Positions 6,201-12,481 are shown, counted from the stretch's first letter. The stretch: 12,481 nucleotides of DNA from Domibacillus sp. (GCA_031177795.1 JAPSKG010000042.1:1-12481), one strand, 5' to 3'. Numbers and translations: made by a program. The notes: generated by a model not told the origin, from the sequence alone.

Positions 6201-7562
6201 TTATAAAGAATGAGCTTCAATCGCTTTTTTAAGCGTTTCTGCCAGATAGTCGGCTTCTTCATATGTCAATACAAGCGGCGGTGCAAGAATCAAAATGTTA
6301 GCAAAACCCGGTACCGTATTTGCGTTGCGTCCAATAATCACGTGTTCATCCAAACACTGCTTCACAATTTGCGCACAAATTTGGGCGTTAAGAGGTGTTT
6401 TGGTGCTTTTATCTTCGACCAGCTCAATGCCAAGCAGCATTCCTTTGCCTCGCACATCGCCAACAATCGGATAAGCAAGCAGCTGTTTTAGTTTTTCTAG
6501 TAAATAAGCGCCTATTTCAGCCGCTCGATCGGCCAATTGTTCTTCTTCAATAATGCGGATGTTATGTCGTGCTACTGCCGTAGCCACTGGGTGTCCTCCA
6601 TATGTGCTAATATGGCGGAAATGAGAGTATGTGCCTGGATCATCAAGGAATGCTTCAAAAACATGTTGTTTTACCGCTGTGGCGGAAATAGGCATATAAC
6701 CGCTTGATAAGCCTTTGGCAAAAGTGATAATGTCAGGCTCTACTCCCCAGTGCTGATGTCCGAACATTTTTCCGGTTCGGGCAAACCCATTCACAACTTC
6801 GTCAAAAATAAGCAGGACACCGTATTGATCACAAATTTCTCTGACCCGCTGCAAGTATCCGTCTGGCGGAACGATTACACCGCCTCCCGCAATGATTGGT
6901 TCCATAATAACGGCTGCAACACTTTCTTTTCCTTCTTGCAGAATAGTAGTTTCCAGAATATTCGCACAATCAAGCCCGCACTCTTTTACTTCTTTTCCGC
7001 ATGTACAGCGATAGTGGTATGGCGGCTGGATATGACTAAATCCTGGCACCAGAGGTTCATATTTGATTTTTCGTTCAGCTTGCGCTGTTGCGCTAAGTGC
7101 GCCCATTGTATTTCCATGATAACCGCGGTAACGTGAAATGATTTTGTAGCGGCCCTGGTGTCCTTCTTTTTGAGCATGATACTGGCGGGCAATTTTGAAC
7201 GCTACTTCATTGGCTTCCGAACCGCTGTTTGAAAAAAACACTTTGCCTTCATAGCCAAGCAAATCAAGCAGCTTTTCTGCTAGAAGCACCGTTTCTTTAT
7301 GACTCATGGTAGCGGGCAAATACGCCAGTTCCGTCATTTGCTTCATGGCTGTTTCGGCAAGTTCGGTACGTCCGTAGCCGACATTTACACACCATAAACC
7401 CGACACCCCATCTAAATAGGCCTGGCCTTTTTCATCAACAATATGAGAACCGGCTCCTTTTTCAAACTGCTTTAACGGGTTTTGTTCAAGCTGCTTATGC
7501 TGTACCAGTGGATGCCATAACGAATTTACATCGCTTTTTACCAAGTCCTCATTTTTTATCAT
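6201..7562 (-). CDS. Class III PLP aminotransferase, probable taurine:pyruvate aminotransferase
   Basis: This 453-residue cytoplasmic fold-type I aminotransferase shows SGLW at 54-57, the phosphate-binding SNSGSEAN at 111-118, YHG at 148-150, the cofactor aspartate D254 in FDEVV, and the Schiff-base lysine K283 in FAKGLSSGY. The NVGYGR (60-65), ISTYGG (318-323) and IIGRNANTVPGF (409-420) segments closely resemble characterised taurine:pyruvate aminotransferases as I remember them. The reaction would be taurine plus pyruvate to sulfoacetaldehyde plus alanine. Beta-alanine, hypotaurine or homotaurine are possible alternatives, and generic omega-aminotransferase annotation is likely in databases. 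Four cysteines cluster at 186, 188, 195 and 199. An AAAGGAGG site before the ATG gives a secure start. It is the first gene after the operator and leads into tauC. Confidence 0.85.
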   Translation of the reverse strand: MIKNEDLVKSDVNSLWHPLVQHKQLEQNPLKQFEKGAGSHIVDEKGQAYLDGVSGLWCVNVGYGRTELAETAMKQMTELAYLPATMSHKETVLLAEKLLDLLGYEGKVFFSNSGSEANEVAFKIARQYHAQKEGHQGRYKIISRYRGYHGNTMGALSATAQAERKIKYEPLVPGFSHIQPPYHYRCTCGKEVKECGLDCANILETTILQEGKESVAAVIMEPIIAGGGVIVPPDGYLQRVREICDQYGVLLIFDEVVNGFARTGKMFGHQHWGVEPDIITFAKGLSSGYMPISATAVKQHVFEAFLDDPGTYSHFRHISTYGGHPVATAVARHNIRIIEEEQLADRAAEIGAYLLEKLKQLLAYPIVGDVRGKGMLLGIELVEDKSTKTPLNAQICAQIVKQCLDEHVIIGRNANTVPGFANILILAPPLVLTYEEADYLAETLKKAIEAHSL

Positions 7563-7590
7563 ATTGTTGATCCTCCTTTTTCAATTAAGC

Positions 7591-7608
7591 TGTAAAGATG
7601 TCTTTACA
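7591..7608. promoter_or_regulatory. Perfect palindrome, probable operator of the neighbouring GntR/HutC regulator
   Basis: TGTAAAGATGTCTTTACA has exact 8-base arms around a 2-base centre. It lies 28 bases before the aminotransferase start codon and just downstream of a candidate -10 box at 7621-7626. Size and symmetry fit a dimeric winged-helix GntR protein. A repressor bound here would block early transcription until its ligand (perhaps taurine or sulfoacetaldehyde) is present. The link to this regulator is inferred from adjacency. Confidence 0.75.
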
Positions 7609-7620
7609 ACTGAATGTACG

Positions 7621-7629
7621 ATTATCATA
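7621..7629 (-). promoter_or_regulatory. Candidate -10 region of the sulfonate operon promoter
   Basis: The minus strand reads TATGATAAT, offering TATGAT or GATAAT as the -10 box, with the operator palindrome beginning about 12 bases downstream. No good -35 hexamer is found at 16-18 bases; the region is A/T-rich. The promoter may be weak or need an activator. Confidence 0.35.
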
Positions 7630-7658
7630 AACTTAAATTTTACAATTTTGTTTTATTT

Positions 7659-7675
7659 TGTAAGATTAGTTTACA
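7659..7675. promoter_or_regulatory. Possible second, degenerate operator half-site pair
   Basis: TGTAAGATTAGTTTACA has the same outer TGTAA/TTACA arms as the perfect operator at 7591-7608, but the spacing is one base shorter and the inner bases do not match. It lies upstream of the candidate -10. It could be a low-affinity second site or chance in AT-rich DNA. Confidence 0.3.
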
Positions 7676-7680
7676 GCTTT

Positions 7681-8460
7681 TTAAAAATAAAAAGGAGAAA
7701 AGCCCGGTTCTATCGCTTGATTCGCCAATAATGAACTGCTTCGCGTTTGTTTTACTTCAAACCGAAACCGGGACCCTACATAAACAGCTTTAAATTTTTC
7801 AATCGGCTGGTTTTTTTCATCGTACACAAGGCCATTCCATAAACTCAGAGGGTCTCCCTCAGCTATCTGCAAAAGCCGGGCTTCTTCTTTAATAGCGGCA
7901 GTGGCTTGAAACCAAAGCGTTGCTCGTGCCGGTTTAGCCCCGTTGTTTGCGAGCAGCTCATACAAAGGTTTTTTTTCTAAATCCTTTTTTAGCAACTCGG
8001 GAAAACGACAGCTTGGAACAAACGAGGTCCGAATAACAAGAGGTTCTCCGTCTGCCAGGCGAAGACGAACAATTTCAAAGATCGAGCCTCCCTGTTTCAC
8101 CTGCAGTTCTTCAGCTGTTTTTCCAGACGCGCCGATTGTATGTGCCCGGATAATTCTTGCTTCATGCTGTCGCCCATGTGCGGCCATTTCTTCTGCAAAT
8201 GTTTTGAAAACAGCCGCATTTCCTGTTATGAGCGGGGAAGCAACAAAAGTGCCGATGCCTCTCCGCTTTTCCAGGTATCCTTCCTGTACAAGCTCTGCAA
8301 TGGCTTGCCGTACGGTTGGCCGGCTAATGCCATTTTGAAGCGCAAGCTCCATTTCAGAAGGAAGCTTTTCTCCTTTCGCATACACGCCTTTTTCAATTTT
8401 CCCCAGCAAAGCTTCTTTCAGCTGTGTATAGTACGGCATTTTGCTTTCATGATTAATCAT
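7681..8460 (-). CDS. GntR family transcriptional regulator, HutC subfamily (UTRA domain), probable taurine operon regulator
   Basis: This 259-residue one-component regulator has a GntR winged helix-turn-helix at about 8-75 (KLPSEMELA at 32-40, then SRPTVRQAIAELVQEGYLEKR, and the RGIGTFV wing at 67-73). A UTRA/chorismate-lyase-like ligand domain follows at about 90-240, with FEIVRLRLADGEPLVIRTSF typical of HutC relatives. The gene is directly upstream of the aminotransferase and in the same direction, with the operator palindrome in the 118-base gap, so it most likely controls the sulfonate genes and may be partly co-transcribed with them. Proteobacterial taurine operons usually use TauR, a MocR-type protein with an aminotransferase-like domain, so this is a different regulator class. 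The ATG at 8458-8460 follows a GGGAGGG site; the upstream TTG would lie before that site. Confidence 0.88.
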   Translation of the reverse strand: MINHESKMPYYTQLKEALLGKIEKGVYAKGEKLPSEMELALQNGISRPTVRQAIAELVQEGYLEKRRGIGTFVASPLITGNAAVFKTFAEEMAAHGRQHEARIIRAHTIGASGKTAEELQVKQGGSIFEIVRLRLADGEPLVIRTSFVPSCRFPELLKKDLEKKPLYELLANNGAKPARATLWFQATAAIKEEARLLQIAEGDPLSLWNGLVYDEKNQPIEKFKAVYVGSRFRFEVKQTRSSSLLANQAIEPGFSPFYF

Positions 8461-8506
8461 TGAAAAACGCCCTCCCTTCAAAACAGCTTTACGCCTTGTA
8501 ACGGAA

Positions 8507-8535
8507 ATAGTACTTGTCTTCTCAAAAGGTTTCTA
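8507..8535 (-). promoter_or_regulatory. Candidate sigma-A promoter of the GntR regulator gene
   Basis: On the minus strand TAGAAA (8530-8535) and TACTAT (8507-8512) are 17 bases apart, each matching four of six consensus positions. It lies between the upstream terminator and the regulator start, where a promoter is expected. The match is modest. Confidence 0.35.
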
Positions 8536-8566
8536 CAAACTCGTCGGAAAATCTGACCATGTTTTA

Positions 8567-8606
8567 AAAAAAAGAAAAAAGCAGAGAGCCACTTTCTCTG
8601 CTTTTT
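8567..8606 (-). terminator. Strong intrinsic terminator after the ykvA-like gene (potentially bidirectional)
   Basis: AAAAAGCAGAGA (8576-8587) and TCTCTGCTTTTT (8595-8606) are perfect 12-base arms around a 7-base loop. On the minus strand the stem is followed by a long T-rich tail (complement of 8567-8580). It ends the upstream membrane-protein unit and insulates the sulfonate locus. A shorter T run on the other strand could let it act both ways, though no plus-strand gene is seen. Confidence 0.9.
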
Positions 8607-8649
8607 CCAAGGTAATTTTTTTAATTCAACGATTATTTTTCGCCTGCGC

Positions 8650-9024
8650 TTACTGAAAAAACCACCAATAAACTCCCAGGAAAAAAAACAGCCAAATAAA
8701 AAGAATAGCTGCCCCTGCAGCCCAGTTTTTCGGTTTTCCTTTTTTCATTGCTTCCTCTGCTTTTTCAGAGCAGTCAGCTAAGACGCTTTTTGGAACAAGT
8801 TTTAAAGCAAGCAGTATGCCTAACGGGACAAGAACAAGGTCATCAAGCAAACCGAGAAAAGGGATAAAGTCAGGAATTAAGTCAATTGGGCTAAAAGCAT
8901 AAGCGACCACAAAAGCAGTAACTGCCCTGGCATGCCAGGGCACACGCTCATCTTTGCAAGCCAAATACAAAACATACAATTGTTTTTTCAAGGCTTTTGC
9001 CCAGGCGTTTATTTTGGATGCCAT
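8650..9024 (-). CDS. YkvA/DUF1232 family membrane protein
   Basis: This 124-residue protein carries the DUF1232 signature YAFSPIDLIPDFIPFLGLLDD in the middle (written in two overlapping parts: YAFSPIDLIPDFIP, then FIPFLGLLDDLV) followed by a hydrophobic stretch. A separate C-terminal membrane segment is rich in Trp and Phe. Family function is unknown. The start is the ATG at 9022-9024, because AAAGGAG lies about 9 bases upstream. Longer in-frame starts would run back into the preceding gene and add a charged, unrelated leader. Only one base separates it from the stop of the glycosyltransferase-like gene, so the two are almost certainly co-transcribed and probably translationally coupled. A strong terminator follows. 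Confidence 0.8.
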   Translation of the reverse strand: MASKINAWAKALKKQLYVLYLACKDERVPWHARAVTAFVVAYAFSPIDLIPDFIPFLGLLDDLVLVPLGILLALKLVPKSVLADCSEKAEEAMKKGKPKNWAAGAAILFIWLFFFLGVYWWFFQ

Positions 9025-9025
9025 C

Positions 9026-10504
9026 TTACTTTTCTCCTTTTTTCTCCGGTTTCCATTCATATAAAACAATGCGGTCATAAACCGGGTTAAACATAGCTTC
9101 AGACTTGAATTCTTTTACTTTTTTCACGTGTTTCATAACATCTTTTTCTTGTGTCTTAAACTCTTTCAGCACTTTATCAGTCAAGAAAATGTTCCTGTTT
9201 TGATAATAAGATTGATCATGAAGAAAAACCTCGTAAGTTTCCACTTCGTTATACGGCACTGGAACGTCCAGATATTCCAGCACTCGCACTTCTTCCCACG
9301 CATAGATAACCGCAGGCTCGCCAAGCTGTTTTAAATAATCAGCCAGTTGATAAGTGGCAGGCTTTTGAGAAGCTTGTTTTTTTATCAGCTGAGAAGAGTG
9401 AACGGTTTGCCCAAGCAAAAGGATAAGCAAAGCAAGAACCACAACAACCTTGCCTTGCTTCTTCATTAACTGAATCAATAGCAAAAAAAGAAACAGCATG
9501 ACAACCGGTAAAATGTGTCTTGGCTTATCAATATTTTGAGCAAAAAGTGCCCATAGAAAATAAGCGGCGCTTAAAAGGAGGACCTGCTTTTCAACAAGCA
9601 GCGGATAACGAAAATTTGCTTTCCTGCTGAAAAAAGAAATCATTATAAAAAGCAAATAAAAGAAACACAAAAAAAGCGACTGCGCAAATAGCCCTGTCCA
9701 AAACATGTTCTCGAAAACAAGTGTTTTTACCCGTTCAGCAAAAGATACACTGCTAGAAACAGCTGTATTGCCCCAGCTGTTGAAATGACCGCTTGTAAAA
9801 GCAAGAGACAGCTTGATAAACCCTTTTAAACTGCCTTCTGATATGACGAGTGCTCCGACCCAGATCAGCTGAAATAAGGCGGCAACACTTACATGCAAAG
9901 CTGCTTTTTTGAAGCCGTACTTTTTTTGATAAAACAAATAAACCAGTCCAATGGAAAACGGCAAATAAGACAGCCGAATCCCCAGCAGCAAGCTAAGCAA
10001 AAACAAAGGCAAAATTTCTTTTATGCGGCTGTTGCTGCTAAAAGCCTGGTCTAAGCTCCATAAAAACCACCATAAGCAAGCCAGCGCTGCCCCTTCTGAC
10101 ATGGGCTGGTTAACAATAACCAGCGTGTAGCTGGATGAGTATAAAAGAACAGCCAAAAGCAAGCTCCTGGGCCCGGAAAAATGCTTTCTAGCAAGCTTGT
10201 ATACTGGAAGCAAAGCACTAAAATAAAACAATATATTAAAAAGCGTTAAAGCTGCCGGCGGATGGACCATCCATAAGTGAACAATTTTGCCGCCAACAAT
10301 GAAATAAGGGTAACCAGGAAAATGAGGCTGCATCGCCATTAAATCATACCGATCAAGTGCCAAAGAAAAATCCACCTGGTCCCAGCTTGCGGCAAAAAAA
10401 TTAATATGGGTTACCTGGACCCACAGCAAGAAACCAGCCGCAGCAAGGCAGGCTATGATGGAAATCCAATTTAGCAGGCTAAGGAGCATTTCTTTTTTGT
10501 TCAT
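9026..10504 (-). CDS. Polytopic membrane protein, candidate GT-C fold glycosyltransferase
   Basis: This 492-residue integral membrane protein has about ten predicted segments: one at 8-30, many between 80 and 400, and a soluble C-terminal domain at about 385-492. The first outside loop has acidic residues (D42, D45, D51, D54) followed by MQPHFPGYPYF at 58-68. An acidic first loop and a multi-span core followed by a soluble tail are features of GT-C enzymes that use lipid-linked sugars. The specific family is not certain and the substrate cannot be read. The start ATG has an AAAGGGG site about 10 bases upstream. No clear promoter is visible in the 88-base gap to the FTR1 gene, so it may rely on weak initiation or on readthrough of the preceding hairpin. 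Confidence 0.7.
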   Translation of the reverse strand: MNKKEMLLSLLNWISIIACLAAAGFLLWVQVTHINFFAASWDQVDFSLALDRYDLMAMQPHFPGYPYFIVGGKIVHLWMVHPPAALTLFNILFYFSALLPVYKLARKHFSGPRSLLLAVLLYSSSYTLVIVNQPMSEGAALACLWWFLWSLDQAFSSNSRIKEILPLFLLSLLLGIRLSYLPFSIGLVYLFYQKKYGFKKAALHVSVAALFQLIWVGALVISEGSLKGFIKLSLAFTSGHFNSWGNTAVSSSVSFAERVKTLVFENMFWTGLFAQSLFLCFFYLLFIMISFFSRKANFRYPLLVEKQVLLLSAAYFLWALFAQNIDKPRHILPVVMLFLFLLLIQLMKKQGKVVVVLALLILLLGQTVHSSQLIKKQASQKPATYQLADYLKQLGEPAVIYAWEEVRVLEYLDVPVPYNEVETYEVFLHDQSYYQNRNIFLTDKVLKEFKTQEKDVMKHVKKVKEFKSEAMFNPVYDRIVLYEWKPEKKGEK

Positions 10505-10545
10505 GCTGTTTTCGCCCCTTTCTTTTAAAAAGCTTTTTTACAAGG

Positions 10546-10574
10546 AAAAAGTACAAGGCAAATGCCTTGTACTT
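10546..10574 (-). terminator. Intrinsic terminator of the iron-transport unit
   Basis: Read on the minus strand, AAGTACAAGGC (10564-10574) and GCCTTGTACTT (10549-10559) form a perfect 11-base stem with a 4-base loop, followed by a short T run interrupted by CC. The stem is strong and the tail moderate, so some readthrough into the glycosyltransferase-like gene is possible. Confidence 0.75.
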
Positions 10575-10592
10575 CATTTGAAAGCAAGTATT

Positions 10593-11501
10593 TTATGCTT
10601 CTGATTTTACATTTTTAATTTTTGCGGTTTTTTCTTTTTTTTCCACACTGCTTCCGGAAGTTAACAAGTAAATAGCGACAAAATAGCCGATATAAGCAAT
10701 TATTTCTTCAATGGATGGCATAGAAGAATAGCCAAACAGCGCTTTTAGAAAAATGCCAACATCTCCTGATAAAATCGGAGCCACGCCATGATCTCTTACA
10801 TAATGGTCATAATCAATAGGATGCTCCGGAAGAAACCATGTAAGATCGTATACATGAGGTATGACACTTCCAATAATACTTAAATCCTGCATCATGGAAA
10901 TTGCTTGTACAAAAAGCCCAGCGGCAATCAAAATGATAAACGCGCCGGTAATTTTGAAAAATGTTTTGAGCGGAACTCTCATGGTGCCTTTAAAGAAAAA
11001 GTATGAAACAGCCACAGCGATCAAAGCGCCGGTTAACGCTCCCCATCCTTCCATGGCAGCACCAATATTGCCTCCTGTAATAGCGGCAAAGAAAAAAACT
11101 GTTTCCACACCTTCACGCAATACAACTAAAAAAGAGTGAATGACCATGCCAACAATGTTGCCTGTTGAAATAAAGCCATTCATTTTTCCTTCCATCTCTC
11201 CTTTTAAGTCCTTGCTGTGGTTTGCCATCCAAAAAACCATTTGAGTCAGCAAAAGAGCAGAAACAAACATTATGCCGATTTTCAAATACATTTCACTGCC
11301 CATTGACGTAAAACCTGTTAACACAACTTGGAACAGCATGGCTACGCCTGCACTTGCTACAACGGCAAGGCCCGCTCCCAGCCATACATATTTTGTATAT
11401 TGTTTATGATCCATTCGCTTTAAGTAAGTAGTGATAATGCCAACAATCAGCAATGCTTCCAATACTTCACGAAACACAATTAGTAATGCTTGTACTTCCA
11501 A
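10593..11501 (-). CDS. efeU: FTR1/EfeU family iron permease
   Basis: This 302-residue membrane permease belongs to the oxidase-dependent iron transporter family and moves iron into the cytoplasm. Seven or so membrane segments are visible. The two iron-binding helices carry REVLE at 11-15 and REGVE at 129-133, the REXXE motifs of the family; the first has V where REGLE is usual, a common variant. A TTG at 11499-11501 is taken as the start, because AGGAGAGG (11509-11516) lies 7 bases before it. An upstream GTG at 11517-11519 has no ribosome site. The 42-base gap to the helical exported protein and the shared Fur-box promoter indicate an operon. EfeO/EfeM and EfeB partners are not present within the window. 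Confidence 0.88.
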   Translation of the reverse strand: MEVQALLIVFREVLEALLIVGIITTYLKRMDHKQYTKYVWLGAGLAVVASAGVAMLFQVVLTGFTSMGSEMYLKIGIMFVSALLLTQMVFWMANHSKDLKGEMEGKMNGFISTGNIVGMVIHSFLVVLREGVETVFFFAAITGGNIGAAMEGWGALTGALIAVAVSYFFFKGTMRVPLKTFFKITGAFIILIAAGLFVQAISMMQDLSIIGSVIPHVYDLTWFLPEHPIDYDHYVRDHGVAPILSGDVGIFLKALFGYSSMPSIEEIIAYIGYFVAIYLLTSGSSVEKKEKTAKIKNVKSEA

Positions 11502-11508
11502 CTCTTTT

Positions 11509-11516
11509 CCTCTCCT
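11509..11516 (-). promoter_or_regulatory. Ribosome binding site that supports a TTG start for the FTR1 permease
   Basis: AGGAGAGG on the minus strand ends 7 bases before the TTG at 11499-11501. The alternative GTG start (11517-11519) immediately precedes this site and has no purine-rich sequence of its own. Confidence 0.65.
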
Positions 11517-11543
11517 CACATTAGGAAACTTGAAGGCAGGCTG

Positions 11544-12293
11544 TTATTTTCTTTTACGTTTTGCTACCACGATTATGGCAATAAGCAGTCCAACAATGAG
11601 TAAAAGCGGAATCCAATTTCGGATATTTGAAACATCTGTCCATTCATTTTTTCCGTTGTCTGTTTCTGTAGCACTCTCTGAAAAATGACCAATTTCCAAA
11701 CTTTTTAAATTAAACTCTTTTTGAAGAGACGTTAAAATACTGTCTTTGCTTGCATTAAAAGCATCCAGGTCCGCTTCTTGTTTCCCAACTCCAAAAAGGC
11801 CTGGATTTCCTAAAGCTTTTAGTGCTTGATCAAATTCCGTGCGGATCTCTTGATCTAGTTCCGGGCTGCGGGATTCTACTTTCGGAGACAACGCTTCATA
11901 AGTAGCGTGCCCTTTTGCCAGCAGACGCTTGCTTGTGTCATATTCGGAAAAGTTTTTTTCGATATTTTCCAGCCGTCTTGCAATGTTTAATACCAAAAGT
12001 TTATCCATGTTTTCAATGGCTTGTTCTTTATTTTTATCTTTTAAATTTTGAAGAATGATTTTAGCCGGTTCCGGCCCCATATGCATATCAACTTCTTCTT
12101 TCACCGTTTCAAAATGCTTTTTGGCTGTTGCGTAATCGGCTGGATTTTTATCCAACTCAATCAGCATTGCTTTATATGCTTCTGCCAATGCTTCTTCATT
12201 GGGATCTCCATAGGTGTAGGCATGAGCCGATAAACTAGTTAAGCTGCTTACAGTTAGTACAAATAACATAAAGGAAAAAAACAATTTTTTCAT
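11544..12293 (-). CDS. Exported, C-terminally anchored helical protein of the FTR1 iron-uptake unit
   Basis: This 249-residue protein has a signal peptide ending in the AHA cleavage motif (about residue 25). A largely alpha-helical, lysine- and glutamate-rich outer domain follows at 26-225, then a single membrane segment at about 227-244 with a short KRKRK inside tail. There is no LPXTG motif, so it is anchored by the segment itself. It resembles the helical extracytoplasmic region that some Bacillus FTR1 proteins carry as an N-terminal extension, here encoded as a separate gene (inference from memory). H71 in the MHMG segment and several acidic residues could take part in iron handover. An AGGAGG site sits 7 bases before the ATG. 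A sigma-A promoter overlapped by a Fur box lies just upstream, so expression is probably induced by iron starvation. Confidence 0.75.
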   Translation of the reverse strand: MKKLFFSFMLFVLTVSSLTSLSAHAYTYGDPNEEALAEAYKAMLIELDKNPADYATAKKHFETVKEEVDMHMGPEPAKIILQNLKDKNKEQAIENMDKLLVLNIARRLENIEKNFSEYDTSKRLLAKGHATYEALSPKVESRSPELDQEIRTEFDQALKALGNPGLFGVGKQEADLDAFNASKDSILTSLQKEFNLKSLEIGHFSESATETDNGKNEWTDVSNIRNWIPLLLIVGLLIAIIVVAKRKRK

Positions 12294-12312
12294 AATATAT
12301 CCTCCTAAAGCA

Positions 12313-12331
12313 AATGATAATGATTATCATT
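12313..12331. promoter_or_regulatory. Fur box over the iron-operon promoter
   Basis: AATGATAATGATTATCATT is a perfect 19-base palindrome containing TGATAATGATTATCA (12315-12329), the exact 7-1-7 Fur core. It covers the -10 box and much of the spacer, so Fe2+-Fur binding would block RNA polymerase. Confidence 0.95.
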
Positions 12332-12342
12332 GTAAAAGTCAA
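12314..12342 (-). promoter_or_regulatory. Sigma-A promoter of the FTR1 operon
   Basis: On the minus strand TTGACT (12337-12342) and TATCAT (12314-12319) are exactly 17 bases apart, followed by a short leader to the AGGAGG site and ATG at 12291-12293. The -35 box begins 4 bases after the stop codon of the upstream gene. Confidence 0.85.
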
Positions 12343-12345
12343 TTG

Positions 12346-12481
12346 TTATTTTGCGTGTAAAGGCTGGGAATTTGGCTTTTGGGTTGTTTTGTTTTGAATT
12401 TCCATATGGTTCAGTTTATGAGCTTCCCTATCGACTTCTACTGTTTGAACCGGCCTTTTCAATTCTTTCCAGATAGCCGGA
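12346..12481 (-). CDS. 3' end of an unrecognised gene (runs off the right edge)
   Basis: An open frame enters from the right edge and ends in TAA at 12346-12348, giving the last 44 residues of a protein. The tail reads PAIWKELKRPVQTVEVDREA, then a hydrophilic, asparagine- and glutamine-rich end (KTTQKPNSQ, finishing PLHAK). No family is recognised. Codon content looks like that of the neighbouring genes and the frame excludes the other two, which hit stops early. It cannot be assigned to EfeO or EfeB on this fragment. Confidence 0.55.
   Translation of the reverse strand, partial: PAIWKELKRPVQTVEVDREAHKLNHMEIQNKTTQKPNSQPLHAK

Noticed and set aside
6201..7562. Calling the aminotransferase BioA or a generic omega-aminotransferase
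   Set aside because: No biotin genes are nearby; the tauABC neighbours and the NVGYGR, ISTYGG and IIGRN-type segments favour a taurine enzyme.
7640..7663. TTACAA/TTGTAA inverted repeat with a 12-base spacer upstream of the aminotransferase gene
   Set aside because: It consists of six-base A/T-rich arms in an A/T-rich region and overlaps the better TGTAA/TTACA candidate; probably chance.
8478..8504. Autoregulatory operator upstream of the GntR regulator gene (TTACA...GTAAAG on the minus strand)
   Set aside because: The half-sites point in the opposite relative orientation to the perfect operator and the match is short; not enough to call.

Overview
The window looks like chromosomal DNA of a low-to-moderate-GC, spore-forming member of the Bacillales. 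Evidence: strong AGGAGG-type ribosome binding sites, TTG and ATT starts, T-tailed intrinsic terminators, lipoprotein-type ABC binding proteins, and an RsfA/YlbO-type sporulation regulator at the left edge. Every gene I can support is on the minus strand, so transcription runs from high to low coordinates. No tRNA, rRNA, insertion sequence, prophage or CRISPR array was seen.

Right end (about 10.5-12.5 kb), in order of transcription: the 3' end of an unrecognised gene; then a Fur-box-controlled pair, a secreted, membrane-anchored helical protein followed by an FTR1-type iron permease, closed by a hairpin terminator. Next (8.57-10.5 kb) comes a two-gene unit, a polytopic GT-C-like membrane glycosyltransferase candidate and a YkvA/DUF1232 membrane protein, only 1 bp apart and followed by a strong terminator.

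The centre (1.04-8.54 kb) is a seven-gene sulfonate locus: a GntR/HutC regulator, a taurine:pyruvate-aminotransferase-like enzyme, permease TauC, binding lipoprotein TauA, ATPase TauB, an aldehyde dehydrogenase and a TauE/SafE-type (TSUP) exporter. The parts fit a complete route: taurine uptake, transamination to sulfoacetaldehyde plus alanine, oxidation to sulfoacetate, and export of sulfoacetate. That would be taurine-nitrogen scavenging without desulfonation. A perfect palindrome just upstream of the aminotransferase gene is the likely operator for the GntR protein, and a long intercistronic hairpin separates tauA from tauB.

The left end holds the most unexpected item. A class I cyclic-di-GMP (GEMM) riboswitch has its own promoter and terminator and leads only into a 49-codon open reading frame for an unrecognised Cys-X2-Cys microprotein. 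Next to it is the 5' part of an RsfA-family regulator that appears to start at an ATT codon. Function calls rest on recognised motifs and gene context from memory; no database search was possible.
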